The notes below the pieces were generated by a model. The model saw nothing but the letters and a program-made list of their open reading frames with translations, was not told where the DNA came from and did not search any database. The position numbers and the translations under genes were made by a program. From positions 3,400 to 67,399 of the forward strand of contig NZ_KQ058836.1 of the NCBI RefSeq assembly GCF_000982955.1: a DNA stretch of 64,000 bases. Direction: 5' to 3'. The stretch's first letter is position 1. Every line of letters starts with the position of its first letter. The stretch is from Micromonospora sp. HK10 (GTDB lineage Bacteria > Actinomycetota > Actinomycetes > Mycobacteriales > Micromonosporaceae). Of the stretch, positions 23,546-30,099 are shown piece by piece.

Positions 23546-23773
23546 ATGGACTGGGCCGACTCCCGCAAGACCCGATTCCGGCGCGCCGCGTCCCGGGTGA
23601 AGATCGCATCGCTTGTTCTGGCCGCGCTGTCGACCGTCGTGTTGGGAATCAACGCCATACCGGCCAATGCCGCGATCGCGTTGCCGATGGTCGGGCGCTG
23701 GACGCGGCACAGCCCGGCAGCCGGTTTCCCGTCGGCACCGTCGGCGGACAGTAGCGCGGAGCGGCCAGCCTGA
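23546..23773 (+). pseudogene. Possible SLATT-like membrane fragment
   Basis: 75 codons from ATG 23546. Residues 1-35 (DSRKTRFRRAASRVKIASL then VLAALSTVVLGINAI) look like the basic helix plus first membrane helix of two-TM SLATT-type proteins. The second membrane helix and the rest are missing and the tail turns low-complexity. No ribosome site is evident. It is either a decayed remnant or a tiny membrane protein. Confidence 0.3.
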
Positions 23774-23780
23774 CCCGCGG

Positions 23781-24392
23781 TCACCGCGGCGGATCGTCGG
23801 CGCCGGCGGGCTCGGCCCGTCCGGCCCGGTGCCGGTGGTAGTACCGGGCTACGCGGGCGCGGTTGCCGCACCGGGTGCGGGAGCACCAGCGGCGACCGGG
23901 ATGCGCCGGCAGGAAGAGCACGACGCAGTTCTCGGCCTCGCACTGCCGCACGGTGGCCAGCCCCGGATCCGTGAGCAGCTCGACGGCGGCCTCGGCGAGG
24001 CGGGCCGCGAGCTGCGCACCCGGGCTGCCCTCGCGGCCCACGCGCGCCCGTGGGGCACCCGACAGCCAGCGCAGCTCCCGGATCGCGGGCGCCCGGCGCT
24101 GACTGTCGTTGAGGTACGCGACGGTGTCGGCGGGTGGCGCCAGGCCGCGCCGGGCGTGGTCGACGGCGACCGCGATGTGGCCGCGTACGGCCTGGACCAT
24201 CGCCACGTCGTCCGGCGTGATCGTGGCCGACGCCTCGGGCAGGTCGGACCCGCGATCGGCTTGGGCGGCGAGCCACGCCTGCACCTGTGCGGGCGTGGCG
24301 AGCAGGTCGACGGTGTTGCCGCCGTGCCGCACCACCGTGTTGATCAGGTCGAGTGGCAGCGGCTCGCCCACGAGTGGCGTCAGGTCCGTCAT
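23781..24392 (-). CDS. CGNR zinc-finger regulator (ABATE domain)
   Basis: 203 residues. The C-terminal zinc finger reads CEAENCVVLF, then RRWCSRTRCGNRARVARYY, the defining CGNR motif of this actinobacterial and proteobacterial regulator family; the N-terminal 150 residues match the ABATE ligand-binding region (GEPLPLDLINTVV). It is divergent from the alpha/beta hydrolase gene, with 85 bases between starts, and probably controls it. Family members often sit next to hydrolases or dehalogenase-like genes. Confidence 0.88.
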   Translation of the reverse strand: MTDLTPLVGEPLPLDLINTVVRHGGNTVDLLATPAQVQAWLAAQADRGSDLPEASATITPDDVAMVQAVRGHIAVAVDHARRGLAPPADTVAYLNDSQRRAPAIRELRWLSGAPRARVGREGSPGAQLAARLAEAAVELLTDPGLATVRQCEAENCVVLFLPAHPGRRWCSRTRCGNRARVARYYHRHRAGRAEPAGADDPPR

Positions 24393-24477
24393 CGGCTAAT
24401 GGTATCCCGGCCTCTTGACGCGTTAGGTCGGTCACCGGTAACTCTAATGCAACATTGGGCTAAAGAAGGGTGTGACC

Positions 24478-25407
24478 ATGACTGTGCGCGTGACCCGGGT
24501 CGTGCACCGGCACCTCGACGTGGGCGGGCTCCGGCTCTTCTACCGGGAGTCCGTCCCCTCCGCGCCGGGAGGGGCGGACCGGCCACCGGTCCTGTTGCTG
24601 CACGGCTTTCCGTCGGCCTCGCACCAGTACCGGCGGCTCATCGACGCGCTGGGCGACCGCCACCGGCTCATCGCGCCGGACTACCCGGGCTTCGGGCACA
24701 GTGACGTGCCGACGCCGGCGAGTCTGGGCGGCACGTTCGACTACACCTTCGACGGACTGGCCGACGCGGTCGACCGGTTCGTCGAGCGCCTCGGGCTGAC
24801 CCGGTTCGTGCTGTACATGTTCGACTTCGGCGCCCCGGTGGGCTTCCGGCTCGCCACCCGCCACCCGCACCGCGTGGCCGGGCTCATCGTGCAGAACGGC
24901 AACGCGTACCTCGAAGGGCTGTCGGATCAGGCGCGGGACTTCATCGCGCTGCGCCCCACCGACCCGGGCGCGGAGGAACAGGTCCGCGCGCTGCTGACGC
25001 TGCCCGCCACCCGCGGCCAGTACGAGGGTGGCACCTCGAACCCGGAGGAGGTCGCGCCCGACGGCTGGACCCTGGACCAGCACTTCCTGGACCAGCCGGG
25101 GCGCAGCCAGCCGCAGCTCGACCTGGCCTTCGACTACCAGTCGAACCTCCGGCAGTACGACCGTTGGCAGGAGTGGCTGCGGCTGCACCAGCCCCCGACG
25201 CTGATCGTGTGGGGCCGCAACGACCCGTTCTTCCCCGCGCCGGGCGCCGAGGCGTACCTGCGCGACCTTCCCGATGCCGAGCTGCACCTGCTCGACACGG
25301 GGCACTTCGCGCTGGAGGAGAAGCTGCCGCGGATCGCGCCGCTGGTGGCGGGCTTCCTCGACCGGATCGCCCGCGCCGAGCGGTCGGCGGGCGCCGCGAC
25401 GAGATAG
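24478..25407 (+). CDS. Alpha/beta hydrolase, epoxide hydrolase/haloalkane dehalogenase-like
   Basis: 309 residues. ATG 24478 has AGAAGGG seven bases upstream and is chosen over GTG 24472. It has the oxyanion motif HGFP (42-45), an aspartate nucleophile D116 in VLYMFDFGAP where lipases have serine, and H276 in LLDTGHFALEE; an acidic partner lies in VWGRNDPFFP. The Asp nucleophile places it with epoxide hydrolases, haloalkane dehalogenases or fluoroacetate dehalogenases. It is probably a detoxification enzyme under the divergent CGNR regulator. Confidence 0.85.
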   Translation: MTVRVTRVVHRHLDVGGLRLFYRESVPSAPGGADRPPVLLLHGFPSASHQYRRLIDALGDRHRLIAPDYPGFGHSDVPTPASLGGTFDYTFDGLADAVDRFVERLGLTRFVLYMFDFGAPVGFRLATRHPHRVAGLIVQNGNAYLEGLSDQARDFIALRPTDPGAEEQVRALLTLPATRGQYEGGTSNPEEVAPDGWTLDQHFLDQPGRSQPQLDLAFDYQSNLRQYDRWQEWLRLHQPPTLIVWGRNDPFFPAPGAEAYLRDLPDAELHLLDTGHFALEEKLPRIAPLVAGFLDRIARAERSAGAATR

Positions 25408-25458
25408 GCCGATCGGTCGGTCCGGGCGTGTGCTGCGCGTCACAACCCGAGCGGAAAT

Positions 25459-25471
25459 GGACGCCCCGTCC
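25459..25471. promoter_or_regulatory. Predicted TetR operator 1 (azoR promoter)
   Basis: GGACG-CCC-CGTCC, perfect five-base arms, flanked by AAAT and GTTT. It is the same motif as at the promoter of the TetR gene (27292-27304). Confidence 0.72.
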
Positions 25472-25500
25472 GTTTCGTTGGCAGGGTCGAAGCCGGTAAG

Positions 25501-25515
25501 CGGACATGGTGTCCG
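25501..25515. promoter_or_regulatory. Predicted TetR operator 2 (azoR promoter)
   Basis: CGGACA-TGG-TGTCCG, perfect six-base arms, 30 bases before the azoreductase start. It matches the GGAC(R)N3(Y)GTCC pattern of the other two sites. Confidence 0.72.
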
Positions 25516-25545
25516 TATATCCGGGAGGAAGAAGGGAAGGTCGTC

Positions 25546-26226
25546 ATGGTCCATCTGCTGCACCTGGACACCAGCGCCCGCCGCGCCTCACACTCCCGCG
25601 CCCTGAGCAGGGTGTTCGCCGAGCAGTGGCGGGCGGCGAGCCCGACGGGCACCTACACCTACCGGGACCTCGCCGCGGATCCGGTCCCGGTGATCGGCGA
25701 GGCGTGGACGGAACTCTGCGACTACGCCCTGGCCCACGGCATCACCGACCCGGTCCGCCTCGTCGACGGGGTGCGCACCCCGGCGCAGCGCGCGGCCTGG
25801 GCGGTCGTCGAGCCGCTGTTGACCGAGCTGGTCACCGCCGACGTGCTGCTCATCGGAGTGCCGATGTACAACTTCTCGATCCCGGCGAGCCTCAAGCTCT
25901 GGCTCGACCAGGTGACGTTCCCGCGCGCCGCACTGGACGCCACGGTGGTCGTGGTCTCCGCGCGCGGCGGCTCGTACGCGCCGGGCACACCCCGGGAGCC
26001 GGTCGACCATCAGGAACGCTACCTGCGCGACTTCTTCCGGGGGCACTTCCAGGTGGACGACATCACCGTCATCAACGCCGAGTTCGTGAACTCGACCGTG
26101 GACCCGACGCTGGCGCGGTGGCGCGAGTCGTACGCCGCCTCGTTCGACGCGGCAAAGCGGGCGGTGTCCGACCTGGCACGCACCCTGGCCGCCGGTGGCC
26201 CCGTCGCGGCACGGGCCGGGTCATGA
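25546..26226 (+). CDS. azoR: FMN-dependent NADH azoreductase
   Basis: 226 residues; GAAGGGAAGG precedes the ATG. The flavodoxin-like fold starts LLHLDTSARRASHSRALS, the phosphate-binding loop, and contains VPMYNFSIPASLKLWLDQV, the FMN-contacting block of AzoR/AcpD proteins, then VVVSARGGSYAPG. It reduces azo compounds and quinones in the cytoplasm with NADH. It is translationally coupled to an SMR pump gene and preceded by two copies of a TetR operator. Confidence 0.92.
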   Translation: MVHLLHLDTSARRASHSRALSRVFAEQWRAASPTGTYTYRDLAADPVPVIGEAWTELCDYALAHGITDPVRLVDGVRTPAQRAAWAVVEPLLTELVTADVLLIGVPMYNFSIPASLKLWLDQVTFPRAALDATVVVVSARGGSYAPGTPREPVDHQERYLRDFFRGHFQVDDITVINAEFVNSTVDPTLARWRESYAASFDAAKRAVSDLARTLAAGGPVAARAGS

Positions 26227-26543
26227 CCTGGCTGATCCTGGTGCTCGCCGGCCTGGTCGAGATCGTCTGGTCGCAGAGCATCAAGCCCACCCAGAACTTC
26301 ACCAGGCCGGTGCCGACGCTGATCTGTCTCGTCCTCGGCGCCGCGGCCGTGTACCTGCTGTCCCGGGCCATGCGGGACCTGCCGGTCGGCACCGCCTACG
26401 CCGTGTTCACCGGGATCGGCGCGATCGGGGCGATCTCGCTGGGCATCGTCGTGCACCGGGACCCGGTCAGCGTCGGCAGGTTCGCCGCGCTGGCCCTGAT
26501 CGTCGGCGGCATCGTGCTCGCCCGGGTCACCAACCCGGACTGA
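26223..26543 (+). CDS. Small multidrug resistance (SMR) family transporter, SugE/QacE-like
   Basis: 106 residues, four membrane helices. ATG overlaps the azoreductase stop (ATGA). The essential membrane glutamate is in LAGLVEIVWSQS, at about residue 13, and the GTAYAVFTGIGAIG loop is the SMR signature; the SIKPTQ segment resembles SugE/Gdx guanidinium exporters more than EmrE. It exports cationic compounds in exchange for protons and presumably forms one detoxification unit with the azoreductase. Confidence 0.93.
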   Translation: MTWLILVLAGLVEIVWSQSIKPTQNFTRPVPTLICLVLGAAAVYLLSRAMRDLPVGTAYAVFTGIGAIGAISLGIVVHRDPVSVGRFAALALIVGGIVLARVTNPD

Positions 26544-26612
26544 GCATGCGGAGCACCGCCCCCGCGGTGGCCTGATCGGCGCGGGCGGCGCTCGTCGGTC
26601 CGGACGGGAACG

Positions 26613-26661
26613 GCCGTGCGGGACGGGTCCGGCAACGGGCAGCGGACCCGTCCCGCACGGC
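26613..26661. terminator. Bidirectional hairpin terminator
   Basis: A perfect 19-base-pair stem (26613-26631 and 26643-26661) with an 11-base loop, between the convergent SMR and TetR genes and touching the TetR gene stop. Confidence 0.88.
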
Positions 26662-27273
26662 TCATCCGCCGTCGAGCACGCCGGCCGCGAGGGTGCGCAG
26701 GGCGGCGGCGATCTGCTCCGGCGTGCGGCGGCGCTGCTCCCGCTGGTACTGGTAGACGTCCGGGGCGAGCGGCGCGAGCAGGACGTCGACGAGCGCGTCG
26801 ACCTGCGGCGCGGCGGCCTGCGCCAGCAGCGCCCGCACGTGTGCCCGCCAGAAGCCGTACGCCCCGGTGGCGAAGCGCGCCGGCCCGACCTCGGCGCCGA
26901 GCACGAGCGGCAGGTGTTGCTCGAGCAGGTCCACCATCGCGGCGTAGAAGGCCGCCAGCCGTTCGGCCGGGGGAGCGCCGGGACCGAGCGGCGGGGGCCC
27001 GGACATCATCCGCTGCTGGAGGTCGCGCTCGTGCTCGTCGAGCAGGGCCTGGGCGATCGACGCGGGGTCCGGGTAGCGCCGGTAGAGGGTGGCGCGTCCC
27101 ACGCCGGCGGCCCGGGCGATGTCCTCCATCGTGACGCTCCGCGGGTCGCCGTCGGCGAACAGGGTCCGGGCGGCGGCGAGCACCCGCGCCCGGTTCCTGG
27201 CCGCGTCGGCCCGCTCGCCCGGAGCGCGATCGCCGAGCGGGTCCCCGGTCAACCGGTCGGTGCGGCCGTTCAC
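26662..27273 (-). CDS. TetR family regulator, predicted repressor of azoR-SMR operon
   Basis: 203 residues. The helix-turn-helix lies at about residues 25-72 (ARNRARVLAAARTLFADGD, then TMEDIARAAGVGRATLYRRY). It is convergent with the azoR operon, yet its promoter carries GGACG-N3-CGTCC, the motif also found twice before azoR. It should therefore repress both itself and the operon, released by an azo, quinone or cationic ligand. Confidence 0.9.
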   Translation of the reverse strand: MNGRTDRLTGDPLGDRAPGERADAARNRARVLAAARTLFADGDPRSVTMEDIARAAGVGRATLYRRYPDPASIAQALLDEHERDLQQRMMSGPPPLGPGAPPAERLAAFYAAMVDLLEQHLPLVLGAEVGPARFATGAYGFWRAHVRALLAQAAAPQVDALVDVLLAPLAPDVYQYQREQRRRTPEQIAAALRTLAAGVLDGG

Positions 27274-27291
27274 CGGGCCAGCCTAGCAAGT

Positions 27292-27304
27292 GGACGCGGC
27301 GTCC
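27292..27304. promoter_or_regulatory. Predicted TetR operator 3 (tetR promoter)
   Basis: GGACG-CGG-CGTCC, perfect arms, 19 bases upstream of the TetR start codon. With its flanks (AAGT before, G-AAT after) it closely matches operator 1. Confidence 0.75.
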
Positions 27305-27381
27305 GAATGGGTGGCGACGGCGCGCCTGGCCGGCGTGATCCGCCGTCCGCGGTCCGGCCATCCCGGCGTGGCCCCCTTCGG

Positions 27382-28059
27382 TCATGATGGGGCGGCGAGC
27401 CGGCCGGCGAGGCCCTTGACGATCTCGGTCGCCAGTACCGCCTGCCCGACGGTGGCGAAGTGGATCCCGTCCCGACTGAGCAGATCCGGCCGGTCGTTGA
27501 CCGGGTGGTCCCACATGTCGACCAGGACCGCGTCGTGCCGACCGGCCAGCGCACGGGTGATCGCGTTGATCCGGCGTACCCGGTCGGTCCAGTCCGCGTA
27601 CCGCGGCACGACGAAGGCCCGGCCCAGAGTGAACACCGTCAGCTGCGCACCGGTCCCGGCGGCGACCTCGAACAGCCGCTCCAGCCGGCTCGCGATGAGC
27701 GCGTAGTCCGGGTCCGGCCGGAACAGGTCGTTGGCGCCGCAGGGCAGGTGGATCAGGTCAGGACGGAACTCGACGAGCCGGTTCACCTGCGTGCGCAGGG
27801 TTCGGGACGTGGTCGCGCCGGCCTCGCCGAGGTTCAGGTAGGCCAGGTCCGGGTGGACCTGACGCAGCACATCCGCGACCCGGGCCGGCCAGCCCAGGAG
27901 GCCGTATCCGGGACTCGGATCACCGACGCCGGCCGACAGGCTGTCGCCGACGGTCGCGAAGCGACGCCATGGGGCCCGGCCGAGCAGGGCCGTAGCACGG
28001 GACGGGGACAGGCAGGAGGGATCCGATTCCTCCGTCAGCTCTCCGCTTGCTGGGCTCAT
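27382..28059 (-). CDS. SGNH/GDSL-family hydrolase
   Basis: 225 residues. Block I reads ATVGDSLSAGVGD (serine nucleophile), block III GANDLFRPD and block V SRDGIHFATVGQ with the Asp-His pair, so the catalytic set is complete. I see no signal peptide, so it is probably cytoplasmic. It hydrolyses esters, perhaps acyl or acetyl groups. It is divergent from a TetR gene, with a shared palindrome at 28067-28082 covering its leader. Confidence 0.9.
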   Translation of the reverse strand: MSPASGELTEESDPSCLSPSRATALLGRAPWRRFATVGDSLSAGVGDPSPGYGLLGWPARVADVLRQVHPDLAYLNLGEAGATTSRTLRTQVNRLVEFRPDLIHLPCGANDLFRPDPDYALIASRLERLFEVAAGTGAQLTVFTLGRAFVVPRYADWTDRVRRINAITRALAGRHDAVLVDMWDHPVNDRPDLLSRDGIHFATVGQAVLATEIVKGLAGRLAAPS

Positions 28060-28066
28060 AAACAAA

Positions 28067-28082
28067 ACGTACGATCGTTCGT
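28067..28082. promoter_or_regulatory. Predicted TetR operator between divergent SGNH and TetR genes
   Basis: ACGTACGATCGTTCGT: a 16-base palindrome with one mismatched pair around ACGATCGT, in the AT-richest part of the 58-base divergent gap. It lies eight bases from the hydrolase start and 36 from the TetR start. Confidence 0.75.
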
Positions 28083-28117
28083 GTACTTTTTGCAAGGGTC
28101 GCCGAGCGAGAGCTGCC

Positions 28118-28714
28118 ATGACCACTGACCAACGCCGGGCCCGCGGGGCGCGTACCAGAAGGACCATCACCCGACACGCCGCGGACGTGGCCTCCGTGAC
28201 CGGCCTGGCCGGCCTGAGCCTCGGCGGTCTCGCCGCCGACCTGGGACTGAGCAAGAGCGGGGTGGCAACCCTGTTCCGCAGCAAGGAACAGCTCCAACTC
28301 GCCACCGTGGAGGCCGCGCGGGAGGTCTTCCTGGACGCGGTCGTGCGGCCGGTCCTGGACACGCCGCGCGGCGCCGCTCGACTGTGGGCACTCGTCGAGC
28401 GCTGGATCGGCTACGCCGAGCAGCCCACCTTCGCGGGCGGCTGCTTCTGGGCGGCAAACCTGCCCGACTTCGACAGCCGCCCCGGCCCGGTCCGGGAGGC
28501 GCTGCGGCGGCAGCGCCGGGCCTGGCTGGCGCTCATCGCCGAACAGGCGCGGCACGCGATCGCCGCCGGCGACGTCGTCGACCCGGACGCCGACCTGGTC
28601 GCCTTCCAGGTCGACGCGGTGCTCACCGCGGCCAACACCGCCATCCGCCTCGATGAGCCGCACGCCGCGGACCACGTGCGCCGCTCCGTCGAGCGGCTGG
28701 TACCCCGACCATGA
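28118..28714 (+). CDS. TetR family transcriptional regulator
   Basis: 198 residues. The helix-turn-helix covers about residues 15-58 (RTITRHAADVASVTGLAG, then LSLGGLAADLGLSKSGVATLF). The C-terminal domain has FAGGCFWAANLPDFDSRPG and resembles TetR_C_33-like regulators. It probably represses itself and the SGNH hydrolase gene through the palindrome at 28067-28082. Confidence 0.9.
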   Translation: MTTDQRRARGARTRRTITRHAADVASVTGLAGLSLGGLAADLGLSKSGVATLFRSKEQLQLATVEAAREVFLDAVVRPVLDTPRGAARLWALVERWIGYAEQPTFAGGCFWAANLPDFDSRPGPVREALRRQRRAWLALIAEQARHAIAAGDVVDPDADLVAFQVDAVLTAANTAIRLDEPHAADHVRRSVERLVPRP

Positions 28715-28839
28715 TCCCACCGGTCGGATGGCGGTCCGCCCGACCGTGCCCGGACCACTAGGCTGGCCCGGAACCGCACCAGCGCCGGCGCCCACCCGCC
28801 CGGGCGGGAAGGCGCCGATCCGGCCACCCGAGGAACCCC

Positions 28840-29898
28840 GTGCACCCACGCCGAATCGTCTGCGCCGTCGCCGGCGCCGCCGCCTTGACGGCCCTGGTCG
28901 GCTGCGGCGGCGGTCCGCCGGGCCGGCCGGCCGCGCGACCCACCACGGAGGACGGAATGCTGGTCGAGCACATCCACACCGCCGATCCGTCGGGCCACGT
29001 CTGGAACGGCCGGCTCTACGTGTACCCCTCGCACGACGTCGACACGGGCGTGCCGGCCGACCGGCTCGGCAGCCAGTACGACATGCGCGACTACCACGTG
29101 CTGTCCATGGCGCAGGTCGGCGGGGAGGTCGTCGACCACGGCGTCGCCCTCACCCTCGCCGACATACCCTGGGCGGACAAGCAGCTCTGGGCTCCGGACG
29201 CCGCGCGCAAGGGCGACCGCTACTATCTGTTCTTCCCGGCGAAGGACCGCGACGGGATCTTCCGGATCGGCGTGGCCACCTCGGCCGACCCGGCCGGCCC
29301 GTTCGTCGCCGAGCCGGAGCCGATCGCCGGCAGCCAGAGCATCGACCCGGCCGTCTTCACCGACCAGGACGGTACGACGTACCTCTACCTGGGTGGGATC
29401 CTCGGCGGGCAGCTGCAGCGCTGGCGGAACGGCGAGTACGTGGGGACGGACACCTATCCGGCGGACGACGAGCCGGCGCTCGGCCCGCGCGTCGCGCGGC
29501 TCACCGACGACCTGCTGGGCCTGGCCGAGCCGGTCCGCGAGGTCGTCGTCCTCGACGAGGCCGGCCGGCCGCTGCGGCAGGGCGACCCGCGCCGCTTCTT
29601 CGAGGGGTCGTGGGTGCACCGGCACGCCGGCCGCTACTACCTGATGTACTCCACGGGCGAGAGCCGCCAGCTGGCGTGGGCGACGGGCGACTCGCCGTAC
29701 GGCCCGTTCACCTATGGCGGCACGGTGCTCGAACCGGTCGACGGCTGGACCACGCAGGGTTCGATCGTCGAGTTCGGCGGCGACTGGTACCTGCTCTACC
29801 ACGACGCCAGCCGGTCCGGCGTCGACCACCTGCGCGACGTGCGGATCGCCCCGCTCGAGTACACCGAGGACGGTGGGATCCGCACCGTGAGACGGTAA
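28840..29898 (+). CDS. Glycoside hydrolase family 43 lipoprotein
   Basis: 352 residues from GTG 28840 (GAGGAA upstream). A lipoprotein signal ends LTALVGC, so it is predicted to be anchored outside the membrane. The five-bladed-propeller family signature is clear: IHTADPSGHVWNGRLYVYPSHD (across residues 47-68, with the catalytic-base Asp in ADPSGHV), WAPDAARKGDRYYLFF, IDPAVFTDQDGTTYLY (second Asp) and FFEGSWVHRHAGRYY with the acid Glu. Members cleave arabinosyl or xylosyl linkages in plant polysaccharides. It is a lone gene; no transporter is adjacent. Confidence 0.92.
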   Translation: MHPRRIVCAVAGAAALTALVGCGGGPPGRPAARPTTEDGMLVEHIHTADPSGHVWNGRLYVYPSHDVDTGVPADRLGSQYDMRDYHVLSMAQVGGEVVDHGVALTLADIPWADKQLWAPDAARKGDRYYLFFPAKDRDGIFRIGVATSADPAGPFVAEPEPIAGSQSIDPAVFTDQDGTTYLYLGGILGGQLQRWRNGEYVGTDTYPADDEPALGPRVARLTDDLLGLAEPVREVVVLDEAGRPLRQGDPRRFFEGSWVHRHAGRYYLMYSTGESRQLAWATGDSPYGPFTYGGTVLEPVDGWTTQGSIVEFGGDWYLLYHDASRSGVDHLRDVRIAPLEYTEDGGIRTVRR

Positions 29899-29979
29899 CC
29901 GTCCGCCGGTGCCCGGGTGAGCGCGGCGGCGGGCGACGGCTGACCCGGAGTCGGCCCGGCGTCTGCGTCAGCTTCCGAC

Positions 29980-29995
29980 TTGCGCAGCTGCGCAA
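29980..29995. promoter_or_regulatory. 16-base perfect palindrome upstream of the M4 protease gene
   Basis: TTGCGCAGCTGCGCAA, fully self-complementary and flanked by GAC on the left and A-GTC on the right, so symmetry nearly extends to 22 bases. It lies 105 bases before the protease start and is a likely operator for a dimeric regulator. Confidence 0.65.
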
Positions 29996-30099
29996 AGTCG
30001 TCCTTGTGGCGGTGCCGACAGCGCGGTGAGGGTGAGTGGAGCCCGTGCCGCACCGAGCCCTCCGGGCTGGACGCGGTCCTCACCACGCAGGAGCAACAG

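Noticed and set aside
23342..23780. Defence island remnant
   Set aside because: Only one short SLATT-like helix pair is suggestive; no nuclease, sensor or partner gene is present, so it is kept as a weak note only.
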